From: Terriglobus albidus
Lineage (GTDB): Bacteria > Acidobacteriota > Terriglobia > Terriglobales > Acidobacteriaceae
Length of the DNA stretch: 64,000 nucleotides
Reading direction: 5' to 3'
Assembly: GCF_025685425.1 (NCBI RefSeq)
Contig: NZ_JAGTAS010000058.1
Coordinates: forward strand, 744,001-808,000
Of this stretch, positions 26,513 to 35,528 are shown in pieces. The position numbers were made by a program, and so were the translations under genes. A model generated the notes under the pieces. That model was not told the DNA's origin and searched no databases. It saw nothing but the letters and a program-made list of their open reading frames with translations. Every line of letters starts with the position of its first letter. Within the stretch, counting starts at the first letter, position 1.

Positions 26513-28078
26513 ATGTCGATCCTTGATCTGCCCCCGTTTAAGAACGAGCCTTTTGTTAATTTCAACGATCCGGCCGCAGCGCAACACATGCGCGAAGGCC
26601 TCGAAACGGTAGCAGGACTCCTCGGCAAAGAGTACGACCTCATCATTGGCGGCAGACACGTCACAGCCTCCGAAAAGATCGTCTCCGTCAATCCCGCGCG
26701 CACCGGGCAGGTTGTCGGCATTCATCAGCGCGCCACCGAGCAGCACGCCGAGCAGGCGATGCAGGCAGCGCAGGCGGCATTCCAAACCTGGTCCCGTCTT
26801 CCCATGGAAGATCGTGTCAAAGTCCTGCTCCGCACTGCACAACTTGTACGAGCACGCAAGTTCGAGTTCTGCGCCTGGCTGACGTACGAGGTCGGCAAAA
26901 ACTGGACGGAAGCCGATGCAGACGTGGGCGAGACGATTGACTTCCTCGAGTTCTACGCCCGTGAAGCGCTGAAGCTCGACCAGTCCACAACCCCGATCCA
27001 ATATCCCGGTGAGCGCAACCGGCTCCGCTACATGCCTCTCGGGGTCGGCGCCGTGATTCCGCCGTGGAACTTTCCCCTCGCCATCATGGCGGGCATGACC
27101 GTTGCCGCGATCGTCTGCGGCAACACCGTCGTTCTTAAGCCCTCGGCGGATGCTCCTACCATCGCCGCACGCTTCGTTGCCGTGTTGGAAGAAGCAGGCC
27201 TGCCCGACGGAGTTGTAAACCTGCTGCAGGGCGAGGGACCCGAGGTCGGCCGTGCTCTCGTCGACCATCCCCAGACCCGCTTTATCGCCTTCACCGGCTC
27301 GAAGGCCGTGGGTCTCGAGATTCACGAGCGCGCCGCCAAAACCCAGCCCGGACAGAAGTTCATCAAGCGCACCATCCTCGAGCTGGGCGGCAAAGACTCT
27401 ATCATCGTCGAAGCCGACTGCGATCTCGATGCGGCGGTTGATGGCGTCATCGCATCAGCCTTCGGATTCAATGGTCAGAAGTGCTCTGCCTGTTCGCGCG
27501 TCATCGTCAACCAGGCTATTTATGACACCTTCACTGACAGGCTCCGCGAAAAGGTCGCTACCCTCAAGACGGGCGATCCCGTGGAGAACGTCTATACCGG
27601 TCCGGTCAGCAGCCAGCGCGCCTTCGACCGCGTAATGAGTTATCTCGCTATCGGGAAAACGGAAGGCAAACTGCTTCTGGGCGGGAATGCTATCCCCACC
27701 AAAGAAAACGGCTATTACGTTGAGCCCACGATATTTACTGATGTTGCACCAACCGCGCGCATTGCACAGGAAGAGATCTTTGGCCCAGTGCTTGCCGTGA
27801 TCAAGTCGCAGGACTTCGACGATGCGCTCTCCATCGCCAATAACACCGAGTACGGTCTGACCGGAGCCCTTTACTCCAACTCTGCCGCCAAACTCGACCG
27901 TGCCCGCGTGGAGTTCCACGTCGGCAACCTGTACTTCAACCGCAAGTGCACCGGCGCGATGGTCGGAGCGCATCCTTTCGGCGGTTTCAATATGAGCGGT
28001 ACAGACTCCAAGGCGGGCGGAGCAGACTATCTGCTACTCTTCACGCAGGCAAAGTCGATTGCTGAAAAAGTGCAATAG
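26513..28078 (+). CDS. L-glutamate gamma-semialdehyde (P5C) dehydrogenase
   Basis: 521 residues, the usual length for the RocA/PruA group of aldehyde dehydrogenases. The NAD site and catalytic blocks are present: VVLKPSADAPTIAARF, AFTGSKAVGLEIHERAAKT (about 260), LELGGKDSIIVEADCDLDAAV and GFNGQKCSACSRV with the nucleophilic Cys near residue 322. It oxidises the proline and ornithine breakdown product P5C to glutamate. No proline dehydrogenase gene is adjacent. The start at 26513 lacks a visible ribosome-binding site. Confidence 0.9.
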   Translation: MSILDLPPFKNEPFVNFNDPAAAQHMREGLETVAGLLGKEYDLIIGGRHVTASEKIVSVNPARTGQVVGIHQRATEQHAEQAMQAAQAAFQTWSRLPMEDRVKVLLRTAQLVRARKFEFCAWLTYEVGKNWTEADADVGETIDFLEFYAREALKLDQSTTPIQYPGERNRLRYMPLGVGAVIPPWNFPLAIMAGMTVAAIVCGNTVVLKPSADAPTIAARFVAVLEEAGLPDGVVNLLQGEGPEVGRALVDHPQTRFIAFTGSKAVGLEIHERAAKTQPGQKFIKRTILELGGKDSIIVEADCDLDAAVDGVIASAFGFNGQKCSACSRVIVNQAIYDTFTDRLREKVATLKTGDPVENVYTGPVSSQRAFDRVMSYLAIGKTEGKLLLGGNAIPTKENGYYVEPTIFTDVAPTARIAQEEIFGPVLAVIKSQDFDDALSIANNTEYGLTGALYSNSAAKLDRARVEFHVGNLYFNRKCTGAMVGAHPFGGFNMSGTDSKAGGADYLLLFTQAKSIAEKVQ

Positions 28079-28101
28079 AGCATTGATAGTCACCGCAGTC
28101 T

Positions 28102-28150
28102 AGAGCAGTTCTCCTGATACTTCGCTCTACATTCTTAGGAGAAATGCTCT
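28102..28150. repeat. Short inverted-repeat element, copy 1 (AGAGCA-TTCTCCT ends)
   Basis: Termini AGAGCAGTTCTCCT (28102-28115) and AGGAGAAATGCTCT (28137-28150) are inverted repeats with one mismatch. A second element with nearly the same ends but a different, longer inside is at 48019-48131. Both lie upstream of a response regulator gene. Apart from this element, the 28079-28298 gap has no gene that I can support. Confidence 0.6.
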
Positions 28151-28298
28151 GGTACATTTCCCAGTTGCTGGGTATCCCGGAAGAGGAGTGCAGCGGTGTT
28201 TTCATTGCGGAAAACGCCCATGGATGCGGAATCCCTGCACTACACTTACAGGGAAATGCTGTGACGGAAATTCCCCCGAGCGAGGAGGGACAGGAGCC

Positions 28299-28676
28299 GT
28301 GGCCCGCGTTCTCTGCGTAGATGATGAGTCGGAAGCTCTGCTTCTGAAATGCGCCATCCTGGATCGGGCCGGTCACACGGCTATCCCGGCGCCCTCAGTC
28401 ACACAGGCGCTGGCTCATCTGCGAGCCACGCCCTTCGATGCCATTGTGATGGACTGGCAGCTTGGTACAGAAGACGGTCACCTTCTGCTGCAGCAGATCA
28501 AACAGCTCTCTGCAGCTCCAGTGATTGTCGTCTCCGGATATGTCTCCCGGGCCTTCCAGTCCTCGGAACCAACTGCCGACATCTATCTTGAAAAACCGGT
28601 CGACCCTTCAGAGCTGGTCACCATCCTGGAAACGCTACTCCGCCCTTCAGCGGAAGGAGCCACGCTTGCAAGCTAA
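28299..28676 (+). CDS. Single-domain response regulator
   Basis: 125 residues from GTG 28299, chosen for the AGGAGG and AGGAG sequences in the 17 bases before it and because the receiver fold starts there (VARVLCVDDESEALLLK). The phosphoacceptor Asp is in AIVMDWQLG (about 52), the switch Ser in VIVVSGYVS and the Lys in LEKPVDP. No output domain, so it likely works through protein contacts or phosphorelay. Its 3' end overlaps the convergent LuxR-type gene by four bases. Confidence 0.8.
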   Translation: MARVLCVDDESEALLLKCAILDRAGHTAIPAPSVTQALAHLRATPFDAIVMDWQLGTEDGHLLLQQIKQLSAAPVIVVSGYVSRAFQSSEPTADIYLEKPVDPSELVTILETLLRPSAEGATLAS

Positions 28677-29296
28677 GAGACGGCCACGCCCTCGACCACA
28701 TGATGGTGGATGGCGAACAGCGCCAGTTCCAGGCGGTCCGAAACGCCGACCTTACCGTAAACACTGCGCAGGTAGTTCTTGACGACCTGCTCCTTGGTGC
28801 CTAGCTGGTTGGCAATGTCCTTGTTACGGCATCCCTGAACGATAAGACCAACGACCTGCATCTCGCGCGGCGTGAGCTTCTCGCGGACGAGGTGGCCCAT
28901 ATGGTCCTTCTGCACTCCGGTCTGTTTCGTCTCCGGAAATACCCGCTGACCGCGGGTCACCCGGCGTACACACTCCACCAACGCCTGGCCATCCACGTCG
29001 CGGTGCACCACACCAAAAACCCTGGCACGCATCTCCGGTGTCGGCTCCTCGCCCTTTTCCAGGACCAGAATCAGTCGGCTACCCGACTCAATGACTGCGG
29101 CGAACAGTGCCGGGAGGTCACTGCACATAGACCGGCCCACCAGAACGATTGATGCGCGGAACGTGCGCACGGACTCCATCAACCGTTGTTCATCGCCACA
29201 CTGCGCCACGATGCGAGTCTCGTCATCACGGACTAAAACCCTCGCCATTCCCGCGCGGAAAATTGCCTCGTTGTCTCCCAGAATCAGCCGGACCAT
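28673..29296 (-). CDS. LuxR/NarL-type regulator with degenerate receiver
   Basis: 207 residues. The C-terminal HTH is clear (about 140-200; LTPREMQVVGLIVQGCRNKDIANQLGTKEQVVKNYLRSVYGKVGV). The N-terminal domain is receiver-like (LILGDNEAIFRAGMARVL), but the phosphorylation Asp is replaced by Gly in SIVLVGRSM (about residue 54), and the usual Lys is His/Arg in VVHRD. It therefore probably does not use ordinary Asp phosphorylation. Convergent with the single-domain regulator and divergent from the receiver/TrxR fusion. Confidence 0.8.
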   Translation of the reverse strand: MVRLILGDNEAIFRAGMARVLVRDDETRIVAQCGDEQRLMESVRTFRASIVLVGRSMCSDLPALFAAVIESGSRLILVLEKGEEPTPEMRARVFGVVHRDVDGQALVECVRRVTRGQRVFPETKQTGVQKDHMGHLVREKLTPREMQVVGLIVQGCRNKDIANQLGTKEQVVKNYLRSVYGKVGVSDRLELALFAIHHHVVEGVAVS

Positions 29297-29477
29297 CAGT
29301 CAATACCTCTCGATAACTCTCTCGTCACGGCTTATCGGCACGCTCGCCGCCCTCGCAAGCGGTGTCTGGAAACGGAACACATCTTGCATTGCGCACATCT
29401 TGAGTTGCAACCTAAATTTTGCGTCCCGGCGGCTGTGGAACGAATCTAAATGCCGTCGCGAAGCTAGACTCAACGGT

Positions 29478-31130
29478 ATGCCCAAACCAATCATCCTCGC
29501 AGTCGACGACGATACCAGCGTTCTGGAAGCGGTAGTCCAGGATCTTCGCCGCCATTACGGGCAGCAATACCGTATCCTGCGAGCCGCCTCAGGCAAAGCA
29601 GCGCTTGATACGGCCGAACAGCTCAAGGAACGCGGTGAGCAGGTCGCACTCTTCCTCTCCGACCAGCGCATGCCCGGCATGACCGGCGTCGAACTGCTGG
29701 AAAACGTTATCCCCCTCTATCCAGACGCCAAGCGCGCCCTTCTGACCGCCTACGCCGATACAGAAGCCGCCATCCGGGCGATCAACTCCGCCAAGATCCA
29801 CTACTACCTGAATAAGCCTTGGGATCCGCCGGAAGAGAAGCTTTATCCCGTGCTGGACGATCTTCTGGAAGCCTGGCAGCAGGGCTATAAGCCTGCATTC
29901 GAGGGACTTCGGGTCATCGGCACCCGCTGGTCACCTCAGGACCACGCCACCCGGGACTTTCTCGGTCGCAACCATGTGCAGTATCAATGGCTGAATCTGG
30001 AACAACACCCGGAGGCCACCAAGCTCCTGGAAGAACACAAGCTCGACGCCAAAAACCTGCCGGTGGTCTGCTTCGGTAACGGGGACTTTCTGGTACAGCC
30101 GTCGCAACTCGAACTCGCCCAGAAGATCGGCCTCCGTACCCAGGCTGAGCAGCAGTTCTACGATCTGGTCGTCATTGGCGCCGGTCCTGCCGGTCTGGCG
30201 GCTGGCGTCTATGGAGCCTCAGAGGGGCTTCGCACCCTGATCGTCGAGCCTGAAGCCCCCGGTGGACAGGCGGGTTCCTCCTCGCGCATCGAGAACTACC
30301 TGGGCTTCCCCCAGGGCCTCTCCGGCGAAGAGCTGGCCAAGCGGGCCACCCTGCAGGCCAACCGTCTTGGAGCCGAGTTCCTCACGCAGCGTGCTACCTG
30401 TGTTCGCAGCGAGAACAACTACCACATCATCACCATGGCCGATGGCAACGAGGTCACCTGCCACGTCTGCCTGGTGGCCACGGGCGTCTCCTACTGCAAG
30501 CTCGACGTCCCTGGAGCTGATCTCTTCACCGGAGCAGGGGTGTACTATGGCGCTTCCATGAGTGAGGCCATCTCCTGCGCCAATGAAGAGGTTTACATCG
30601 TAGGCGGAGCGAATTCTGCCGGTCAGGCTGCCATGCACTTCTCCAACTACGCCGCTTCCGTACGGATGCTGGTTCGTGGCGGGGGCCTGGAGAAGTCGAT
30701 GTCCAAGTACCTGATCGACCAGATTGCCTCTCGTCCGAATATCACGGTTGAAACCCAGACCGAGATCGTCGGCTTCGATGGCGACGGGCATCTTGAGTGC
30801 ATCACCGTAAAAACTCCGAAGGGCGAAGAGAGGCGTTCTACCTCTTCTGTCTTTATCTTCATCGGCGCCGCACCCAAGACCGATTGGCTACCCTCCACCG
30901 TTCTGACCGACGATCGCGGCTTCATTCTGGCCGGTCCGGATCTTCCCTCCGACCTGAGGGCAAAGCTCAAGATCGACCGCGATCCGTACCTGCTGGAGAG
31001 CAGTGTCCCCGGCATCTTTGTCGCCGGGGATGTTCGCCATGGCTCCGTCAAGCGCTGTGCCTCCGCCGTTGGCGAAGGCTCTATCGCCGTCCAATTCGTT
31101 CACCAATATCTCGCAAACCTTTCTCGATGA
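29478..31130 (+). CDS. Response regulator fused to thioredoxin-reductase-like FAD oxidoreductase
   Basis: 550 residues from ATG 29478 (MPKPIILAVDDDTS); the frame is open further upstream but that part is not protein-like. Residues 1-125 are a receiver (LFLSDQRMPGMTG, Lys in LNKPW). A middle thioredoxin-like region (about 145-225) precedes an FAD/NAD(P) reductase of the TrxR type (about 230-550; VVIGAGPAGLAAGVYGASEG, APGGQAGSSSRIENYLGF, YIVGGANSAGQAAMHF, GIFVAGDVRHGSVKR). The TrxR CxxC is replaced by a YYGASMSE stretch, so no disulfide reductase chemistry is expected. The stop overlaps the next gene as ATGA, pairing it with the kinase. Confidence 0.88.
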   Translation: MPKPIILAVDDDTSVLEAVVQDLRRHYGQQYRILRAASGKAALDTAEQLKERGEQVALFLSDQRMPGMTGVELLENVIPLYPDAKRALLTAYADTEAAIRAINSAKIHYYLNKPWDPPEEKLYPVLDDLLEAWQQGYKPAFEGLRVIGTRWSPQDHATRDFLGRNHVQYQWLNLEQHPEATKLLEEHKLDAKNLPVVCFGNGDFLVQPSQLELAQKIGLRTQAEQQFYDLVVIGAGPAGLAAGVYGASEGLRTLIVEPEAPGGQAGSSSRIENYLGFPQGLSGEELAKRATLQANRLGAEFLTQRATCVRSENNYHIITMADGNEVTCHVCLVATGVSYCKLDVPGADLFTGAGVYYGASMSEAISCANEEVYIVGGANSAGQAAMHFSNYAASVRMLVRGGGLEKSMSKYLIDQIASRPNITVETQTEIVGFDGDGHLECITVKTPKGEERRSTSSVFIFIGAAPKTDWLPSTVLTDDRGFILAGPDLPSDLRAKLKIDRDPYLLESSVPGIFVAGDVRHGSVKRCASAVGEGSIAVQFVHQYLANLSR

Positions 31131-32566
31131 TGATTGATCTAACCCAGACCGTGTCGCTCTCACCCGCCGAAGTTGCTGAAAGACTTCGCGCGCTGCCTGT
31201 CTTCTCCACCCTCTCCGAAGAGGAGCTGACCTGTATCTCGGCGGCTCCTGTCGTGCATGTCCCTGCGGGGCAGATTCTTGCCCAGCAGGGAGAGAAGCTG
31301 ACGCTGTTCGGCATACTGTTACAGGGTTCGGTCCGTGGTTACTATCACTATGGCACCAAACAGGCACAGACGATCTCGACCCTCGAGCCCGGTGCGGTTA
31401 TGGGCGAATACGCACTCATTACCCAGCAGGCCATCCCGGTCACGGCCGAGGCTGTGGAAGACTGCCTGATCCTTTCCTACAGCGAGGAGGAATTCTGGGG
31501 CCTTATGGCTCGCTGCCCCGCCATGCGCAGCTTTATCCTGAGCCAGTTGAATGAGCGGGTACGGGGCGCACAGCACCGCTCCATTCAGGAGGAGAAGCTC
31601 GCCGCTCTGGGTACACTCACCGCCGGTCTGATGCACGAGCTGAACAATCCCGGCGCCGCCGCCAGCCGCGCAGCCAGCCAGCTACGAAGCAACCTTCGCC
31701 TGATGCATGAGCTAGGCAAGGCATTCTCCCGGGAGCACGATAAACGGGAATTTGAATGCGTCTGGGCTCTGCAGGAACGTGCCTTCTCCTCTGAGCGGCC
31801 GCAGTGCATGAGCTCGCTGGAAGAGGCGGACGCAGAAGAGGCGCTGGCCGAATGGCTGGAATCGAACAACGTTCCCAACTCCTGGGGTCTGGCTCCGATT
31901 CTTACCTCCATCGGCATCACCACCCACGACCTGGATTGCCTGAAAGCCGAAGCGCTGGAAGATGGTAAACACTCGATCGAAAACATCATTGCCTGGCTCG
32001 CCTCCATGGTCAGCTCCATGCAACTGGTAGGCACTATCGAAGAGAGCATCACCCGCATCACCGGCCTCGTCAAAGCAGTAAAGACCTACACCTACGAAGG
32101 CAAGAGCGGACAATCCATAGACCTGAACGAGAGCGTGCATGCCACGCTCATTCTTTTGAAGCACAAGATCTACGAAAAACAACTCAGCATCAAAAAGAGC
32201 TTTGCCGGCGGCCTTCCTCCTCTCTCTGTCCACGCCGCGGGTCTGAACCAGATCTGGACCAATCTCCTCGACAATGCCATCGATGCCGCTCCCAGCAAGG
32301 GCGGTGAGATTACCGTCAAGACCGGAGCCAACGACGGCCGCATCTTTGTCACCATCGGAGACAACGGAGCCGGCATCGCGCCGGAGGACCAGGGCAAGAT
32401 CTTCGAGACCTTCTTCACCACCAAGCCCATGGGGGTTGGCACCGGACTCGGGCTCGGTATCGCACAACGAATCGCCGAACAGGCGGGCGGCACCATCAGC
32501 TTTACCTCGGAGCCGGGCAAGACGGAGTTTACCGTCAGCTTTCCCATCAAGCAGGAGTCGAAGTAG
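31127..32566 (+). CDS. Histidine kinase with cyclic-nucleotide-binding domain
   Basis: 479 residues from ATG 31127, overlapping the previous stop. Residues about 20-140 form a cNMP/CRP-type sensory domain (PVFSTLSEEELTCI, GEYALITQQAIPVTAEAVED). The kinase core has the H-box GTLTAGLMHELNNPGAA (about 175), a long insert before the catalytic domain, then N-box NLLDNAIDAAP, G1 DNGAGI and GTGLGLGIAQRIAE. No transmembrane segment, so the signal is cytoplasmic. Its partner is almost certainly the receiver/TrxR-like fusion encoded just before it. Confidence 0.87.
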   Translation: MMIDLTQTVSLSPAEVAERLRALPVFSTLSEEELTCISAAPVVHVPAGQILAQQGEKLTLFGILLQGSVRGYYHYGTKQAQTISTLEPGAVMGEYALITQQAIPVTAEAVEDCLILSYSEEEFWGLMARCPAMRSFILSQLNERVRGAQHRSIQEEKLAALGTLTAGLMHELNNPGAAASRAASQLRSNLRLMHELGKAFSREHDKREFECVWALQERAFSSERPQCMSSLEEADAEEALAEWLESNNVPNSWGLAPILTSIGITTHDLDCLKAEALEDGKHSIENIIAWLASMVSSMQLVGTIEESITRITGLVKAVKTYTYEGKSGQSIDLNESVHATLILLKHKIYEKQLSIKKSFAGGLPPLSVHAAGLNQIWTNLLDNAIDAAPSKGGEITVKTGANDGRIFVTIGDNGAGIAPEDQGKIFETFFTTKPMGVGTGLGLGIAQRIAEQAGGTISFTSEPGKTEFTVSFPIKQESK

Positions 32567-32643
32567 AGCCTTTCCTGAGACGTCCGGACGACGCCTGTAA
32601 CCTGCTAACCGATTCCGCGTCCAATGCGAGGAGGTCAACTGCC

Positions 32644-33321
32644 ATGCGCAAACTTTCACGAGTTCTGGCGGGTATGCTTGGCGTACTCACGCTTACCGCA
32701 GGAGCCGCTACCAAGCAGCCCATTCCCGCGCCGACTCACGATGTCGCCCTCGCTACCACCCATGGCCGCCAGACCGCCGTTTTTGCCGGCGGATGCTTCT
32801 GGGGCACACAGGCTGTCTTCCAGCGCCTGAAGGGCGTACTGCACACCACCGCCGGATACTCCGGCGGCACCAAAGAGACCGCAAACTACGGCCAGGTTGT
32901 CACTGAGACCACCGATCACGCCGAGTCGGTTGAGGTCGTCTACGATCCCGCGCGCATCACCTACGGCACCTTGCTGCGCATCTTCTTCTCCGTAGCGCAC
33001 GATCCCACACAGCTCAATCGCCAGGACAACGACATCGGCTACTCCTACCGTTCGGCCATCTTTTATGCCAATGAGGAGCAGCGCAAGCTGGCCGCCGACT
33101 ACATCGCCCAACTGGATGCGGCGCATGTCTTCCACGGGAAGATCGTTACCAAGCTCTCTCCCCTGCAGGCGTTTTATCCCGGAGAGGACTATCACCAGGA
33201 CTATGCCCTCAAAAACCCCGGCAATCCCTACATCCAGGTATGTGATCTGCCGAAGATTGCAGCTCTGAAGAAGCAGTTCCCGGACCTATTCGTCGAGTAC
33301 AACGGCCACTACCAGCAGTAA
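32644..33321 (+). CDS. msrA: Peptide-methionine (S)-S-oxide reductase, exported
   Basis: 225 residues with a strong GAGGAGG ribosome-binding site. A signal peptide (MRKLSRVLAGMLGVLTLTAGA) sends it to the periplasm. The MsrA domain has the catalytic Cys in GGCFWGTQAVF (about 50), then TTAGYSGG, HAESVEVVYDP and YCY-like/GEDYHQDY blocks. It repairs oxidised methionine in proteins of the cell envelope. There is no fused MsrB domain. It stands as its own unit, ending in a good terminator. Confidence 0.92.
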   Translation: MRKLSRVLAGMLGVLTLTAGAATKQPIPAPTHDVALATTHGRQTAVFAGGCFWGTQAVFQRLKGVLHTTAGYSGGTKETANYGQVVTETTDHAESVEVVYDPARITYGTLLRIFFSVAHDPTQLNRQDNDIGYSYRSAIFYANEEQRKLAADYIAQLDAAHVFHGKIVTKLSPLQAFYPGEDYHQDYALKNPGNPYIQVCDLPKIAALKKQFPDLFVEYNGHYQQ

Positions 33322-33326
33322 GAGCA

Positions 33327-33371
33327 CGCAGGAGAATGGATTTCCAACCGTTTTCCTGCGGCTTTTTTTTC
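33327..33371 (+). terminator. Intrinsic terminator of msrA
   Basis: CGCAGGAGAA / TTTTCCTGCG arms separated by about 14 bases, followed after GC by eight T residues (33363-33370). Confidence 0.8.
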
Positions 33372-33430
33372 GTCTGTCCCGTCATACCTCCACCACGCAA
33401 TAACATCTGTTTTTCTTCTGTGGAGGTTGT

Positions 33431-34102
33431 ATGTTTCGCAAGCCCACTCTGCTTCTGGCAGGTCTGCTGACTTTCGCCAGCGCCGCTATCCACGCTCAAA
33501 TGCCTGGTCCTGGAGGCCCCGGCGGACCGCAGCAGCCACCACCGCCTCCGACTCCCGGCGCCAAACTGGATGTCATTACCGAGGGCTCATCCGCCAGCTA
33601 TCGCGTGACCGAACAGTTTGTCGGTGTGGCCTTTACCAATGAAGCCATCGGCACCACAAACCTGGTCTCCGGGACGCTGATCATCAAGGCTGACGGAACA
33701 GTCGATCCCAGTTCCAAGATCACCGTCGACCTGCGCGGCCTGAAGAGCGATCAGGACCAGCGCGACGGCTTTGTCCAGAACCGCACCCTGGAGACCGCAA
33801 AATACCCCACCGCGGAATTCGTTCCCACCAAGGTGACCGGCCTCGATAAGCTGATTCCCTCCGCCGGGCAGGCGGGCATTGCCCTCACCGGCAACCTGAC
33901 CATTCACGGCGTGACGAAAGAGGTGACCTTCCAGGGCATCGCCACCTTCAATCCGCGCGACAATATGGTCGCCGGCCGAGCCAAGACAATTCTGACCTTC
34001 GACCAGTTCGGCCTCAACCCGCCGAAGATCGGCCGTCTGGCCAGCGTCGAAAACAAGATCGACCTGGAACTCGCCTACCGCTTCAAACGCAGCCTGCCGT
34101 AA
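33431..34102 (+). CDS. YceI family exported protein
   Basis: 223 residues with a GGAGG site and a signal peptide (MFRKPTLLLAGLLTFASAAIHAQ), then a Pro/Gly-rich linker. The YceI lipocalin-like domain covers about 55-220 (TSGTLIIKADGTVDPSSKITVDL, TLETAKYPTAEFVPTKV, NLTIHGVTKEVTF). YceI proteins bind polyisoprenoid-type lipids in the periplasm; the physiological role is often stress related. Follows msrA after its terminator. Confidence 0.87.
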   Translation: MFRKPTLLLAGLLTFASAAIHAQMPGPGGPGGPQQPPPPPTPGAKLDVITEGSSASYRVTEQFVGVAFTNEAIGTTNLVSGTLIIKADGTVDPSSKITVDLRGLKSDQDQRDGFVQNRTLETAKYPTAEFVPTKVTGLDKLIPSAGQAGIALTGNLTIHGVTKEVTFQGIATFNPRDNMVAGRAKTILTFDQFGLNPPKIGRLASVENKIDLELAYRFKRSLP

Positions 34103-34119
34103 GGGAAGAACGAGATAAA

Positions 34120-34146
34120 CGAAGGTCTGGGTCTCCCGGACCTTCG
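34120..34146 (+). terminator. Hairpin after the YceI gene
   Basis: CGAAGGTCTGGG / CCCGGACCTTCG arms (one G-U pair) around a 3-base loop, followed by a pyrimidine-rich CCGTTTCCTATTTT. Likely transcript end for the YceI gene. Confidence 0.65.
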
Positions 34147-34167
34147 CCGTTTCCTATTTTCCCCAAC

Positions 34168-34305
34168 CCGGGTGCCCCACCCTCACAACGTTAAGGTGGG
34201 CAAGGAAGCCACAAAATTTTAGTAAGCCCGTGTTACCGGTTCCACGTTTGTCGGAATTTATGGGTAACCCCGCCCACCCTAACTCCGTGAGGGTGGGGCA
34301 CCCGG
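34168..34305. repeat. Long-range inverted repeat element (GGGTGCCCCACCCTCAC)
   Basis: The 19-base arms at 34168-34186 and 34287-34305 are perfect inverted repeats, and a second nested pair (AAGGTGGGC / GCCCACCCT) lies just inside. The GGTGCCCCA module also occurs near 21295 and 62302. It lies between convergent genes. Confidence 0.65.
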
Positions 34306-34319
34306 TAGGGATGAATCCC

Positions 34320-35525
34320 CTACAAAATCCCCATCCTCTTCGCTGTTCCGGTCAGGATCTCCAGCGCCCGATCCAACTGAGCCTTTGTATGTTCACTGGA
34401 AACAATCGTCCTCACCCGCGCCTTTCCTTCCGGAACCGTCGGAAATGCAATCCCTGTCGCCAGCACCCCAGCCTCGAATAATGCCTTGCTGAACTCCATC
34501 GTCAGCTTGCCCTCACCGATGATGATGGGCGTAATCGGAGTCTCGCTGGCGGGTGTAGTCTTTCCACCTACATCGAAGCCCGCACTCGTAAGCTGCTGCT
34601 TAAAGTAGTGTGTGTTCTCCCACAGCCGTTCGATCCGTTCCGGCTCACTCTCCAGCAGATCGAAGGCCGCAATACACGTCGCCGCGACTGACGGTGGATG
34701 CGATGTCGAAAACAGAAAGGGCCGCGCACGGTGGTAGAGATACTCAATCAGATCGCGCGATCCGCAGACATATCCGCCGAGAGCGCCGATCGCCTTCGAC
34801 AGCGTGCCTACCTGCACATCCACCCGCCCATGACAGTGGAAGTGATCGATAGAGCCACGCCCATTGCGGCCCAGCACGCCGGATGCATGCGCATCGTCCA
34901 CCATCATGATGGCGCCATACTTCTCCGCCAGATCAGCCAGCTTATCGACAGGCCCAATATCGCCATCCATCGAAAAGACACCGTCGGTGATCACCAGCTT
35001 GCGGCCGGGTTCGTTTTGCACTTCCTGCAGTAGCTCTTCACAGTGAGCGACATCCTTATGGCGAAAGACCTTGATCTTTGCCCGCGAGAGCCGTGCTCCG
35101 TCAATGATGGAGGCGTGGTTCAGCTCGTCTGAAAGGATGAAATCTTCTTTGCCCAGAATCGAGGAAACAGTTCCGGCATTTGCCGTGAAGCCCGACTGAA
35201 AGACAACGCACGCCTCCACATTCTTGAAGGCAGCGATCTTCTCTTCAAGCTCAAGATGGATCTTCATCGTGCCGGCAATCGTGCGCACCGCACCCGAACC
35301 AACACCATACTTCTCGGTCGCTTTCAGTGCAGCTTCCTTCAGCTTCGGATGATCGCAAAGACCGAGATAGTTATTGGAGGCCAGGTTGATGACCTCGCGG
35401 CCGTCGTAGACACTGACCGGCCCCTGCTCTCCATCGAGTACACGCAGCTTGAAGTAGGTTCCGCGCTCTTTCAGCTCATTCAGCGCGGCGGTCAGATGTG
35501 CAAGTTGAGGACGTGTCTGGCTCAT
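34320..35525 (-). CDS. kbl: Glycine C-acetyltransferase (2-amino-3-ketobutyrate CoA ligase)
   Basis: 401 residues, the family's usual length. Alpha-oxoamine synthase motifs: NYLGLCDHPKLKEAA, SDELNHASIIDGARLSRA, VDDAHASGVLGRNGRG and the PLP Lys in GTLSKAIGALGGYVCG. It splits 2-amino-3-ketobutyrate with CoA to glycine and acetyl-CoA. It lies three bases after the threonine dehydrogenase stop, forming the standard tdh-kbl operon for threonine breakdown. Confidence 0.95.
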   Translation of the reverse strand: MSQTRPQLAHLTAALNELKERGTYFKLRVLDGEQGPVSVYDGREVINLASNNYLGLCDHPKLKEAALKATEKYGVGSGAVRTIAGTMKIHLELEEKIAAFKNVEACVVFQSGFTANAGTVSSILGKEDFILSDELNHASIIDGARLSRAKIKVFRHKDVAHCEELLQEVQNEPGRKLVITDGVFSMDGDIGPVDKLADLAEKYGAIMMVDDAHASGVLGRNGRGSIDHFHCHGRVDVQVGTLSKAIGALGGYVCGSRDLIEYLYHRARPFLFSTSHPPSVAATCIAAFDLLESEPERIERLWENTHYFKQQLTSAGFDVGGKTTPASETPITPIIIGEGKLTMEFSKALFEAGVLATGIAFPTVPEGKARVRTIVSSEHTKAQLDRALEILTGTAKRMGIL

Positions 35526-35528
35526 GCG

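Noticed and set aside
26503-26513. Possible leaderless start for the P5C dehydrogenase gene (TAATCT before ATG)
   Set aside because: No matching -35 element at the proper distance; only the lack of a ribosome-binding site supports it.
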